This document shows, piece after piece, positions 17,331 through 25,460 of a DNA stretch of 64,000 nucleotides. The stretch is from Bog-473 sp036502025 (GTDB lineage: Bacteria > Actinomycetota > Acidimicrobiia > Acidimicrobiales > RAAP-2): NCBI GenBank assembly GCA_036502025.1, contig DASXZJ010000061.1, positions 1-64,000 on the forward strand, read 5' to 3'. Made by a program: the position numbers and the translations under genes. Positions within the stretch are counted from its first letter, which is position 1; the number at the start of each line of letters is the position of its first letter. The notes beneath the pieces are model-generated. The model ran no database searches. It worked only from the letters and a program-made list of their open reading frames with translations, and was not told the DNA's origin.

Positions 17331-18572
17331 GTGGATTTTGCGCTCGCGCCCGAGGACGAGGCCTTTCGCGACGAGTTGCGGGCCTGGTTGGACGAGCACC
17401 TGCCGCCCTTCCTCGAAGCCGAGTCCCTCGGTGACGATGCGAGTCTCTCCGGCGAGGCCAGCCAGCGGCGACGGCAGGCCTGGCAGCGCAAACTGCACGA
17501 GGGCGGCTGGGCGGCCATCCACTGGGGGGCGGAGTACGGCGGCCGCAAGGACATCAACGCCATGCAGCGGCTCATCTACTCCGAGGTGATGGCGGAGTAC
17601 CGCACGCCGGGCATGTTCAACACCAACGGCATCTGGCAGATCGGGCCGATGATCATCGCCTGGGGCACCGAGGAGCAGAAGGCCCGGTGGCTGCCCTCCA
17701 TTCTCGAGGCGGAGGAGCACTGGTGCCAGGGCTTCAGCGAGCCCGATGCGGGCAACGATCTGGCCAACCTGCGGACGACGGCCCTGCGGGACGGCGCGGG
17801 GACCGGGACCGGGACCGACGAAGAGGCCGACTACATCGTCAACGGGTCGAAGATCTGGATCTCCTCGGCGCACCTGGCCACGTGGGGGCTGTTCCTGCTG
17901 CGCACCGACCCGACCGCGCTTGAGCGGGGCAAGAAGCACGAGGGGATCACGGCGTTCATCCTGAATCTGCATACGCCGGGTATCGAGGTGCGACCGATAC
18001 GCGACATGGCCGGTGAGGAACTGTTCAACGAGATCTTCTTCACCGACGCCCGCATCCCGGCGTCGGCCCGCCTCGGCGGCGAGGGCGAGGGCTGGATGGT
18101 GGCCATGGGCACCCTCGGCTACGAACGCGTCGGCATCGCGAGCCAGATCTCGATCCTCTCGGCGGACCTGCGGGCCATGGTCGAGGCGGCGCGCTCGGTC
18201 AACCCGGGCGCCTTGGACGATCCCTCGCTGCGGGACCGGGTGGCGAGGGTGTGGACGGAGATCGAGCTGGCCCGCCTGCTGTCGCTGCGGGCACTCTCCA
18301 AGATCATGAAGGGCGAGAAGAACTGGCCCGAGGTGCCGTTCGCCAAGCTGTCATGGTCCTCGATGGCGCAGACGCTGGCCGAGCTGGCCGTCGACCTGCT
18401 CGGGCCGGCCGGCGTCCTGGCCCGGGGCGGCGCCGACGCGGTCGACCGCGGCAAGTGGACCCGCCTGTACGCCTTCCAGCGCTACAGCACCATCGGCGGC
18501 GGCTCGACGGAGATCCAGAAGAACATCATCGCCGACCGGGCGATCGCCATGCCCGGTAAGTCCCGCGCCTGA
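17331..18572 (+). CDS. Acyl-CoA dehydrogenase, other half of the divergent pair
   Basis: A 413-residue acyl-CoA dehydrogenase with WCQGFSEPDAGNDLANL near residue 130, WISSAHLATWGLFLLRTD, ELFNEIFFTDARIPAS and the C-terminal GGGSTEIQKNIIADR. These are the standard FAD- and CoA-binding segments of the larger subunit in actinobacterial alpha/beta ACAD pairs. A Gly/Thr-rich insert (GAGTGTGTDEE, near residue 160) sits in a surface loop. The GTG start at 17331 lacks a clear ribosome site, so a leaderless transcript starting downstream of the operator is possible. It leads a two-gene unit with the thiolase-like gene 25 bases downstream. Confidence 0.93.
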   Translation: MDFALAPEDEAFRDELRAWLDEHLPPFLEAESLGDDASLSGEASQRRRQAWQRKLHEGGWAAIHWGAEYGGRKDINAMQRLIYSEVMAEYRTPGMFNTNGIWQIGPMIIAWGTEEQKARWLPSILEAEEHWCQGFSEPDAGNDLANLRTTALRDGAGTGTGTDEEADYIVNGSKIWISSAHLATWGLFLLRTDPTALERGKKHEGITAFILNLHTPGIEVRPIRDMAGEELFNEIFFTDARIPASARLGGEGEGWMVAMGTLGYERVGIASQISILSADLRAMVEAARSVNPGALDDPSLRDRVARVWTEIELARLLSLRALSKIMKGEKNWPEVPFAKLSWSSMAQTLAELAVDLLGPAGVLARGGADAVDRGKWTRLYAFQRYSTIGGGSTEIQKNIIADRAIAMPGKSRA

Positions 18573-18597
18573 CCGCGACTGGCCCGCCGTTCCCTCC

Positions 18598-20118
18598 GTG
18601 ACCGCCGTCGACCCCCGCTCCCCCTGCCTCATCGGCGCCGCCCGCCACACCTGGCACGCCGCCGACGCGCCCGACGGCGCCCCCGAGCCGCTCGACATGT
18701 GGGAGCACGTCGCCCGGGCCGCCGCCCTCGACGCCGGCGCGCCCGACGCGCCGGCGCAACTCGAGCGCATCGACGTCGTCTACACGCAGTCCTGGCAGTA
18801 CGACGACCCGCCGGCCCGCCTGGCCGAGCGCCTCGGCGCCTCCCCCACCCCCGCCGCGGCCCGGCTCCACTACACGGGCATCGGGGGCTCGGTGCCCCAC
18901 GCGCTGGTGGCCGCCGAGGCCATGAAGATCCTGGATGGCCACCTCGACCTCGCCCTGATCGTCGGCGCGGAGGCACTGGCCACCGTGCGCCGGCTCAAGA
19001 AGGCGGGCGAGAAGCCGGCCTGGTCGTTCCCTCCAGCCGAGCGCCGCCCCTTCCCGATGGAGATGGACTTCCACCGCAGCGAGATCGCCCACGCCGTGTT
19101 CCAGGCCTACCTGACCTTCGCCCTGTTCGACAACGCCCGCCGGGCCCACTTGGGGCGCACGCCTACGGAGCACGCGGCCCAACTCGGGCGGCTGCTGGCA
19201 CCGCTCACCGAGATCGCCGCGGCCAGCCCGCACGCCTGGTTCCCCCGCGCCCGCACGGCGGCGGAGATCAGCACCCCCTCGGCCGACAACCGGATGGTGG
19301 CCTATCCCTATACGAAGCTGATGACCGCCATCATGGACGTCGACATGGCGGCCGGGTTGCTCCTGGCCAGCGCGGCCAAGGCCGACTCGCTGGGCGTGCC
19401 CGAGGAGAAGCGCGTCTACCTGCGCGGCTGGGGCTACGACGAGGACCACTCGCACGTGGCCGACCACGCCGAGCTGTGGCGCTCCCCCGCCATGGGCGTG
19501 GCGTCGAACCTGGCGCTCGGGGCGGCGGGCCTATGGATCGACGAGGTGGCCCACCTCGACCTCTACTCCTGCTTCGCCAGCTCGGTGAACTTCGCACTCG
19601 ACGCCCTCGGGTTGGACGAGGACGACCCGCGCCCGGTGACCCAGACGGGCGGGCTCCCCTATCACGGCGGCCCGGGCTCGAACTACATGACGCACTCCAT
19701 CGCCGCCATGGCCGAGACGCTGCGCGCCGACCCGGGCTCCTACGGGCTGGTGAGCGGGGTGGGCATGCACATGCAGAAGCACGTCTACGGCGTCTGGTCG
19801 ACGACGCCGGGGACCATCGCGCTGGAACGAACGACGGGGACCTCCGCCGGGACGCCCACGGGGAAACCGGCACCGTCTCGCATCGTGGCCTCGCCCGAGG
19901 GCCGGGCCACCGTGGCCACCTACTCGGTGCTCCACGGCCGTGACGGCGGCCCGGAGTCGGCGTTGCTGATCTGCGACCTGCCCGGCGACGGGCGGTGCTA
20001 CGCCACGCTCGACGGCGGCGCCGACGCCATGGCGGAGGCCGAAGCGGTCGAGCTGATCGGGCGCACGGTCACGTTGACGCCGCAGCACGACGGGGTGAAC
20101 CTGGCTCGACTGGACTGA
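18598..20118 (+). CDS. Acetyl-CoA acetyltransferase-like protein with extra C-terminal domain
   Basis: A 506-residue thiolase-superfamily protein. The thiolase part occupies about residues 1-400 with CLIGAARHTW at the start, GGSVPHALVAAEAMKILDG, LYSCFASSVNFAL and the histidine-containing GLPYHGGPGSNYMTHSIAAM. The last 100 residues (from about 405) form a separate beta-rich domain resembling the C-terminal OB-like extension found in type-1 thiolase-like proteins. It probably breaks or forms a carbon-carbon bond in an acyl-CoA pathway, but the usual N-terminal nucleophilic cysteine motif is not obvious. It follows the acyl-CoA dehydrogenase by 25 bases and is convergent with the mocA-like gene. 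Confidence 0.85.
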   Translation: MTAVDPRSPCLIGAARHTWHAADAPDGAPEPLDMWEHVARAAALDAGAPDAPAQLERIDVVYTQSWQYDDPPARLAERLGASPTPAAARLHYTGIGGSVPHALVAAEAMKILDGHLDLALIVGAEALATVRRLKKAGEKPAWSFPPAERRPFPMEMDFHRSEIAHAVFQAYLTFALFDNARRAHLGRTPTEHAAQLGRLLAPLTEIAAASPHAWFPRARTAAEISTPSADNRMVAYPYTKLMTAIMDVDMAAGLLLASAAKADSLGVPEEKRVYLRGWGYDEDHSHVADHAELWRSPAMGVASNLALGAAGLWIDEVAHLDLYSCFASSVNFALDALGLDEDDPRPVTQTGGLPYHGGPGSNYMTHSIAAMAETLRADPGSYGLVSGVGMHMQKHVYGVWSTTPGTIALERTTGTSAGTPTGKPAPSRIVASPEGRATVATYSVLHGRDGGPESALLICDLPGDGRCYATLDGGADAMAEAEAVELIGRTVTLTPQHDGVNLARLD

Positions 20119-20131
20119 CGGTGGGGGCCGC

Positions 20132-20719
20132 TCAGGACCAACGGCTCAGATCCTCGGGGGTGTCGATATCGAGGGCCTCGCCCGGGCACGGCACCTCCTG
20201 GACCAGGTCGGGGCGATCCCGCATCAGCTCACGGGCCCCGACGTCACCGGTGCGCGGGAGCAGAGGCCACACCGCCTTGACGAGCCGGGTTGGCGGCGAG
20301 CGGTGTCCCCCGAAGGTGGCCACGGCGATGGGGCTGTCGGTGCCGGCCACCTCCGACCAGGCCGCCGGCGGCACCAGCGGCTGGTCGCCCAGCCCGACCA
20401 CGACCACCTCGTGACCGCCACGTTCGGCCGCCTCGACGCCGGCCGCGAGGGAGCTGGCCTGGCCCGACGCCCAGTCCGGGTTCTCCACCACGACGACGTC
20501 GGCGGGAAGCAGGTCTGACAGGTCGACGGGGCCGACCACGACGAAGGTCGTATCGAGGTGGGCGCGGCGCACGTGGTCGAGGGCCCAGGCGACGAGGGGA
20601 CGGCCGCGGAAGGGGGCGAGCAGCTTGGGACCGTCGCCGAAGCGGGTGGACCCGCCGGCGCACAACAGGACCGCCGCCGTGGCCGTGGCGCCGGTATCGG
20701 CGTCGAGTGGCGTGGGCCT
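20132..20719 (-). CDS. mocA: MocA-like molybdenum cofactor cytidylyltransferase, start codon unresolved
   Basis: A nucleotidyltransferase reading AVLLCAGGSTRFGDGPKLLAPFRGRPLVAWALD, the NTP-binding loop of the MobA/MocA family, then VVVVENPDWASGQASSL, VVVGLGDQPLVPP and DIDTPEDL at the C-terminus. MocA attaches CMP to molybdopterin, the cofactor form used by xanthine-oxidase-family enzymes, which fits the hydroxylase genes directly upstream. The reading frame is clear but there is no ATG, GTG or TTG between the 2Fe-2S subunit stop (20718) and the conserved first strand. CTG 20668 or TTG 20665 would remove part of that strand. A rare start codon, frameshifted fusion to the upstream gene or a sequence error are all possible. 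Confidence 0.78.
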   Translation of the reverse strand, partial: RPTPLDADTGATATAAVLLCAGGSTRFGDGPKLLAPFRGRPLVAWALDHVRRAHLDTTFVVVGPVDLSDLLPADVVVVENPDWASGQASSLAAGVEAAERGGHEVVVVGLGDQPLVPPAAWSEVAGTDSPIAVATFGGHRSPPTRLVKAVWPLLPRTGDVGARELMRDRPDLVQEVPCPGEALDIDTPEDLSRWS

Positions 20720-21194
20720 ACATGTCCTTCTCGCCGGCCACGATGGCCTCGCGGATTCTGGGGTAGGTGCCGCAGCGGCAGATGTTGCGGATGCCGTCGA
20801 GGTCCGCCTCGGTGATGGACCGCCCCTCGGCCTGGACCTCCTTGACCAGGGCCACGGCCGCCATGATCTGACCCGGCTGGCAGTAGCCGCACTGGGGCAC
20901 GTCGAAGGCCAACCAGGCTTCCTGCATCGGGTGCAGCGGCTGGCCGACCGTCGCCGGCAGGCCTTCGATGGTGGTGATCTCATCGGTCGGCTTGAGGTCG
21001 GCCACCGGCACCGAACACGGGTTGAAGGCCTTGCCATTGATGTGGCTCGTGCAGGCGCGGCACACCTCGAGCCCGCAGCCGTACTTCGGCCCGTTGATCC
21101 CGAGCAGGTCGCGCAGGACCCAGAGCAGCCGGACGTCGTCCTCGACGTCCACGCTGACCGACTTGCCGTTGACGATGAATGTTTGCGTGGGCAC
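20718..21194 (-). CDS. Molybdenum hydroxylase 2Fe-2S small subunit (isoquinoline 1-oxidoreductase alpha-like)
   Basis: A 158-residue iron-sulfur subunit. The plant-type 2Fe-2S cluster is held by CGLEVCRAC with a further cysteine in FNPC (N-terminal half), and the second cluster domain shows CGYCQPGQI and CRCGTYP. This two-cluster subunit carries electrons out of the molybdenum subunit encoded just upstream. GTG 21194 follows a strong AGGAGGT. Order is large subunit, small subunit, MocA-like protein. It has no signal peptide; it would be exported folded, riding with the Tat-tagged large subunit (inference). Such pairs hydroxylate N-heterocycles or oxidise aldehydes. Confidence 0.93.
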   Translation of the reverse strand: MPTQTFIVNGKSVSVDVEDDVRLLWVLRDLLGINGPKYGCGLEVCRACTSHINGKAFNPCSVPVADLKPTDEITTIEGLPATVGQPLHPMQEAWLAFDVPQCGYCQPGQIMAAVALVKEVQAEGRSITEADLDGIRNICRCGTYPRIREAIVAGEKDM

Positions 21195-21206
21195 TGGACC
21201 TACCTC

Positions 21207-23603
21207 CTAGAACGCGTTGGACAGGCCGTCCGTGAGTGACGGCGGGAGCGGCGGGATCACCGGCGACGGGGTGAAGCCCAGCGGGCCGTTGTGGTTGATG
21301 GGGAAGCTTGTCGGCATCGTTCCGGTGGCCCGGGCGTAGGCGCAGGCCACGGCCGCCATGGACGCGGCCACGCCGAACTCACCCGCCCCGCCGGGCTCTC
21401 CGGTGGTGGGCGGCATGACGATGATCTGCACCTCGGGTGGCACATTCCACTGCCGGGTGTAGAAGTAGTTGTCCCAGCTCCCTTCCAGGGGTAGGCCGTC
21501 CTTGAAGTGCAGGCTGGAGGTGAGTGTCTGGGCGATCCCGTCCATCAGCCCACCCATTATCTGAGCCTGCAGGCCGAGCGGGTTGATCGGCAGGCCGACA
21601 TCGACGACGAAAACCGCCTTGGTGACCCGGGGGCCGGTGGCGGCGTTCTCCACCACCCGGTTCACGGTGGCCGGCGTGCAGTCGATCTCGACCAGGGCGG
21701 CGCAGACGCCCTTGTACTCGGAGTGGAACGCAATGCCCTGCGCCGTGCCGGCCGGCATGCTGCGGCCCCAATTCCCGACCTGGGCGACCCTGTCCAACAC
21801 CGCCGTCGAACGGGCGTCCTTGAGGAACTGGCGGCGGAACGCGTAGGGATCCATCGACATCCCGTTGGCGAGCTGGTCGACGATCAGCTCCATCGCCGTC
21901 GTGGTGTCGGGCGAGTAGATGTTGCGCATGCTGCCGGTGTGGAAACCCATGTCGACCTCGTTGAGCACCTGGTCGGTCGCCCCGAAGTTGTAGGGCACGC
22001 TCTGGGTCAGCTCGAAGATCGTCTCGGCGTAGCCGAGGTTGCCCAGCGGCAGCTCGGCCAGCACCGAGGTGATGATCTCACCGAACCCGTGCGTGAAGTC
22101 GGTGGAGACACTGGTGTGCCGCTGCTCGTAAGCGAACACGTTGCCCGGCGCGTAGCTGGCTCGGACCCGTGACACGGCCATGGGGTGGGTGCGACCGTGC
22201 CGGAAGTCGTCCGTGCGGTGCCACATCAACTTGACGGGCTTGCCCATGGCCTGCGAAATCTCGGCCGCCTCCTGGGCGGCGTCGGAGAAGAGATGGCGAC
22301 CGAACGAGCCGCCCCCGAGCACGACGTGCACGGTGACGGCGGCGATCGGCAGGCCCAGGTTCTTGGCGATCACCTCCTGGGCCAGGATCGGCGCCTTGAG
22401 GCTCGACCAGATTTCGGCGCGGTCGGCGCGGACGTCGGCGATGGCGCAGTTGGTCTCCAGCGGGCTGTTGCTGCGGAAGTAGAAGGTGAAGTCGGCCCCC
22501 ACCGACTTGCCGAGCAACGGGGGGGCGAGGAACGGGATCTCGTTGGAAAGCTCCTCGAGGATGGTGGCGTCGGACTGCCCGTCCTCGGTCCCGGGGCCCC
22601 AGGTGACGTCGAGGGCGTTGACGGCATCGATGCACTGACCGAAAGTGGCGCCCCGTACCGCCACGCCCGTCGACACCGGCACCACATCGGTGATGCCGGG
22701 CAGGGCGGTGACCGCGCTGAGATTGTTCACCGAGCTGACGGTGCCGTTGATGGTCGGGGGCCGGCACACCATGGTGGGCAGCGCGTTGGGGACGTGGATG
22801 TCCATCGTGAACACCTTGGTGCCCGTGACCGACGCCAGGGCATCGGTGCGGTACTGCGGGGTCCCGATGATGGAGAAGTTGGAAGCCTCCTTGAGCACGA
22901 CGTTCATCGGGGTGGTCTGGGATGCGGCGGCGGTGGTGGCCAGCGATCCGTAGGTAAGGCTCTGGCCGTTCTGGGCGCTGATCACCCCCTCCTTGGTGGT
23001 GAGGGTCTCGGCGATGACGCCCAACTGGGCGGCGGCCGCCTCCAGCAGCTTGAGGCGCACTCCGGCCGCCGCGATGCGCAGCGGCTGGTACAGCGACCTG
23101 GTCGAGTTCGACCCCCCGGTGAACTGGTTGAGCTCGAGGGCGGGCGTGGCGTCGGCCAGGGTGACGATGACCTTGTTGAGCGGTAGGTCCATCTCCTCGG
23201 CGATGATCATCGCCATCGAGGTGGTGATGCCCTGCCCCACCTCGGCCCGGGGCAGCGCGAAGGACGCCGTGCCGTCGCTGTTCATCACGACCGAAATCAA
23301 TCCCGAGGTAGGCGCGGCGGCGAGGTCCTGGAGATCGCCCAGGTCGAAGAGATCCGCAGGCTCAGGCAGGGACGGGATGACGGCGCCGGCCTTGGCCGGT
23401 GAGAGCTCGTCATCGACCAGCCTGGCCGCGACGACCAGGGTCGGTGCCGCCAGGACGAAGCCCAGGAAACGGCGCCGGTCGATACCGGTGGCGAGCAGCC
23501 CCTGACCGGTGGCGAGCAGCCCCTGCTTCGGCGGGTTCGACGACGACTGTGCCGTCGAACGTTCCCGGGCCTCTTTGATGACCGGCCGCAACGGTGCTCC
23601 CAT
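21207..23603 (-). CDS. Molybdopterin-binding large subunit of a Tat-exported hydroxylase (isoquinoline 1-oxidoreductase beta-like)
   Basis: A 798-residue molybdenum subunit of the xanthine-oxidase family, close in layout to the IorB/aldehyde dehydrogenase group. Near the N-terminus RRRFLGF (43-49) followed by a hydrophobic stretch is a Tat signal. The cofactor loops are visible as VLGGGSFGRHLF and the end motif GEPGGAGEFGVAAS, with the catalytic glutamate in GAGE. Start ATG 23603 follows GGGAGGACAGCCG. Ahead of the Tat motif the protein repeats QGLLATG twice (27-40), coded by a perfect 21-bp tandem duplication. Two overall xanthine-oxidase half-domains are recognisable. The oxidised substrate is unknown; the enzyme should act outside the membrane. 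Confidence 0.92.
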   Translation of the reverse strand: MGAPLRPVIKEARERSTAQSSSNPPKQGLLATGQGLLATGIDRRRFLGFVLAAPTLVVAARLVDDELSPAKAGAVIPSLPEPADLFDLGDLQDLAAAPTSGLISVVMNSDGTASFALPRAEVGQGITTSMAMIIAEEMDLPLNKVIVTLADATPALELNQFTGGSNSTRSLYQPLRIAAAGVRLKLLEAAAAQLGVIAETLTTKEGVISAQNGQSLTYGSLATTAAASQTTPMNVVLKEASNFSIIGTPQYRTDALASVTGTKVFTMDIHVPNALPTMVCRPPTINGTVSSVNNLSAVTALPGITDVVPVSTGVAVRGATFGQCIDAVNALDVTWGPGTEDGQSDATILEELSNEIPFLAPPLLGKSVGADFTFYFRSNSPLETNCAIADVRADRAEIWSSLKAPILAQEVIAKNLGLPIAAVTVHVVLGGGSFGRHLFSDAAQEAAEISQAMGKPVKLMWHRTDDFRHGRTHPMAVSRVRASYAPGNVFAYEQRHTSVSTDFTHGFGEIITSVLAELPLGNLGYAETIFELTQSVPYNFGATDQVLNEVDMGFHTGSMRNIYSPDTTTAMELIVDQLANGMSMDPYAFRRQFLKDARSTAVLDRVAQVGNWGRSMPAGTAQGIAFHSEYKGVCAALVEIDCTPATVNRVVENAATGPRVTKAVFVVDVGLPINPLGLQAQIMGGLMDGIAQTLTSSLHFKDGLPLEGSWDNYFYTRQWNVPPEVQIIVMPPTTGEPGGAGEFGVAASMAAVACAYARATGTMPTSFPINHNGPLGFTPSPVIPPLPPSLTDGLSNAF
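23484..23525. repeat. Perfect 21-bp tandem duplication in the N-terminal coding region of the hydroxylase large subunit
   Basis: Two adjacent identical 21-bp copies (23484-23504 and 23505-23525), each in-frame for QGLLATG, immediately before the Tat motif. Being a multiple of three it keeps the frame; it lengthens the signal-peptide n-region. Confidence 0.9.
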
Positions 23604-23921
23604 CGGCTGTCCTCCCCATGTGTGGCTCCACGGCAGCGTGGAACGACCGCCCCGCGGCGATGACAGAACGACGGCTCCGGTGGGGGCGGATTTCCGGGCC
23701 TCTGAGAACAACATACGCCGGGCCTAGTCCTTGTGCTTGCCTTCGTGGACCACCGCCCTCGACTCAATCGGCTCGGCCCATCAAACCGCCGCGGCGCGTG
23801 CCATATGGCCTCAAACGCGCCGCCCATTGACGGTCGGCGACCGGGTGTGATGACCCGGCAGTGCTCCATGGCTGGTGGAATCAAACGCTTGTTTGAGTCT
23901 CGCCACGAAACCCTCGGCCGG
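23604..23921. other. Gene-free promoter region upstream of the molybdenum hydroxylase operon
   Basis: About 318 bases with no credible gene. It holds the motif TCAAACGC three times: at 23811-23818, at 23881-23888 and, reversed, at 23941-23948 just inside the next gene. At 23881-23896 the motif makes a dyad, TCAAAC-GCTT-GTTTGA, which looks like a regulator binding site. A further TCAAAC lies at 23781. Confidence 0.6.
23881..23896. promoter_or_regulatory. Palindrome TCAAACGCTTGTTTGA, candidate operator
   Basis: Perfect 6-bp arms (TCAAAC / GTTTGA) around GCTT, in the gap upstream of the exported molybdenum hydroxylase and just after the stop of the flavin-type protein gene. It is unlike the TGACAC operators, so a different regulator is implied. 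Confidence 0.5.
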
Positions 23922-24509
23922 CTAACCCAAATGGGTGGCGGCGTTTGAGCGCGAGGCGGGGGAGAGTCCGGCCATCCCGTCGATGCTGGTGGTGTTCTTT
24001 TCGGTCCAGTAGGTGCGGACCCCGTCGGGCCCTTTGCGAGCGGACCACTGGTCCATGGTGGGCCGGTGACCCTCGAAGGACATGAACGGCACGCCGTAGC
24101 CGCACGAGTCGGCGATCCGGCTCACTTCGACCACGATGATGGAGCGAACGCCGACGCCCGTTCCACCCGGGAAGTGGACCGCCAGGCCTCCGAAGTCCGG
24201 ATCCTCGACCGGCACGACGCAGCCTCGCCCGTGGAGCCGAACGATCCGGGGCGGACCGGTGAAGGCGCAGAACATGACCACGATGCGACCGTTCTCCTGC
24301 AGGTGGGCGATGGTCTCGACCCCGCTCCCGGTCTGATCGAGGTAGGCCACCCGGCGCTCACCGAGTACGGCGAATTCCTGGCGATTGCCCTTGGGGGAGC
24401 AATTAACCATGCCCTCGGCCGCCAGCGGTGCGGTGGATACAAAGAAGACCGGCTGCTCGACCAGCCAGCCGGCCAGGCTCTCTTCGATGATGTCGTAGGT
24501 CCTACCCAC
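23922..24509 (-). CDS. Pyridoxamine 5'-phosphate oxidase-family (FMN-binding split-barrel) protein
   Basis: About 195 residues. The split-barrel pattern is visible in PVFFVSTAPLAAEGMVNCSPKG, VAYLDQTGSGVETIAHLQENGRIVVMFCAF, PRIVRLHGRG and a C-terminal WTEKNTTSIDG. This matches the actinobacterial PPOX branch that binds FMN, F420 or heme; which cofactor cannot be decided. The start is uncertain: GTG 24509 gives VGRTYDIIEE but its AGGAG lies directly against the codon. It is divergent from moaB, sharing a 75-base gap. A role linked to the neighbouring molybdenum genes is not established. Confidence 0.8.
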   Translation of the reverse strand: MGRTYDIIEESLAGWLVEQPVFFVSTAPLAAEGMVNCSPKGNRQEFAVLGERRVAYLDQTGSGVETIAHLQENGRIVVMFCAFTGPPRIVRLHGRGCVVPVEDPDFGGLAVHFPGGTGVGVRSIIVVEVSRIADSCGYGVPFMSFEGHRPTMDQWSARKGPDGVRTYWTEKNTTSIDGMAGLSPASRSNAATHLG

Positions 24510-24584
24510 CTCCTCAGTCTCGCGCGGCCGGACACGGCATCTGGAGGCGGGGACGCGCCGGACCGTCGCAGTAGCGTCGCCGGG

Positions 24585-25052
24585 GTGACTTTCGACGCCA
24601 AGGTGCTGACGGTCTCGGATTCCGTGAGCCGGGGTTCCAGGGAGGATCTCTCCGGGGCCGCGCTGGCCGGCGTCCTGGCCGATCGTGGCTTCACGGTGGT
24701 GGAGCGGCGGGTCGTGACCGACGGCGTGCTGCCGGTCTCCACCGCGCTGACTGAGCTCTCGGCGGGCTTCGTGGGGCTGTTGGCCTCGACGGGGGGCACC
24801 GGCTTCGCCCCCACCGACCTCACCCCCGAGGCGACCCGCTCGGTGCTCGAACGCCACGCGCCCGGACTGTCCGAGTCCATGCGCGCCGCCAGCCCGCTCG
24901 GTGGCCTGTCGCGTGGCGTTGCCGGGACCATCGGTCAGTGTCTCGTCATCAACCTGCCCGGGTCGCCAAGAGGAGCGGTCGAATCGATCGAAGCGGTCAT
25001 GGGGATCCTCGGGCACGCTCTTGAACTCCTCGCCGGACACCAGCCCCATTGA
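24585..25052 (+). CDS. moaB: Molybdopterin adenylyltransferase-type protein (MoaB/Mog family)
   Basis: A 155-residue protein with VLTVSDSVSRGSREDLSGAALAGVLADRG at the start and STGGTGFAPTDLTPEATRSVLE in the middle, the molybdopterin-binding loop of MoaB/Mog. It adenylylates molybdopterin before metal insertion, or is a MoaB homologue of similar fold. Start GTG 24585 lacks a ribosome site and may be leaderless. It opens the rightward cofactor region; XdhC, MoaE, MoeA, MoaA, MoaD and MoaC genes follow on the same strand. Confidence 0.9.
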   Translation: MTFDAKVLTVSDSVSRGSREDLSGAALAGVLADRGFTVVERRVVTDGVLPVSTALTELSAGFVGLLASTGGTGFAPTDLTPEATRSVLERHAPGLSESMRAASPLGGLSRGVAGTIGQCLVINLPGSPRGAVESIEAVMGILGHALELLAGHQPH

Positions 25053-25148
25053 CGCGAGGAATGGCAGCGCCCGTTCGATCCTTGTCAAGCCCATGATTAG
25101 TGTTCTTGGGAGGTTCACCCGGGTATTCGGTGGCGGAAGGGGGCAAAC

Positions 25149-25460
25149 GTGAAGGACGTGCTCGACGACATCGAACGGTGGCAGAAGGTCGGACGGCGCG
25201 TCGCCTTGGCGCGGGTGGTCGGCGTCATCGGCTCGGCGCCCCGCGATCCGGGTGCCGCCATGGCGGTGAACGATCAGGGGGACGTGGCCGGTTCAGTGTC
25301 AGGCGGGTGCATCGAGGGGGCCGTCGTGGCCGAAGCCCTCGAAGTGCTGGAGTCCGGCCGACCTCGACTCTGCACCTTCGGCTACTCCGACGACGAGGCG
25401 TTCTCAGTGGGCTTGACCTGTGGCGGAACCATCCGGATCTTCATCGAGGCGCTCGACTGA
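25149..25460 (+). CDS. XdhC/CoxI-type N-terminal domain protein
   Basis: A 103-residue protein equal to the first domain of XdhC: RVALARVVGVIGSAPRDPGAAMAV, then GSVSGGCIEGAVVAEALEVLES and the ending FGYSDDEAF...GLTCGGTIRIFIEAL. XdhC proteins carry and sulfurate the molybdenum cofactor for xanthine-oxidase-family enzymes. Here the second half is a separate gene whose ATG overlaps this stop (TGATG at 25458-25462). Start GTG 25149 follows GGAAGGGGG. CoxI/CoxF-type families also use such split proteins, so it need not be a broken gene. Confidence 0.88.
   Translation: MKDVLDDIERWQKVGRRVALARVVGVIGSAPRDPGAAMAVNDQGDVAGSVSGGCIEGAVVAEALEVLESGRPRLCTFGYSDDEAFSVGLTCGGTIRIFIEALD

Noticed and set aside
23733..23948. 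Short open frame in the promoter gap upstream of the hydroxylase
   Set aside because: No ribosome site, no recognisable family, lies over the palindrome cluster.
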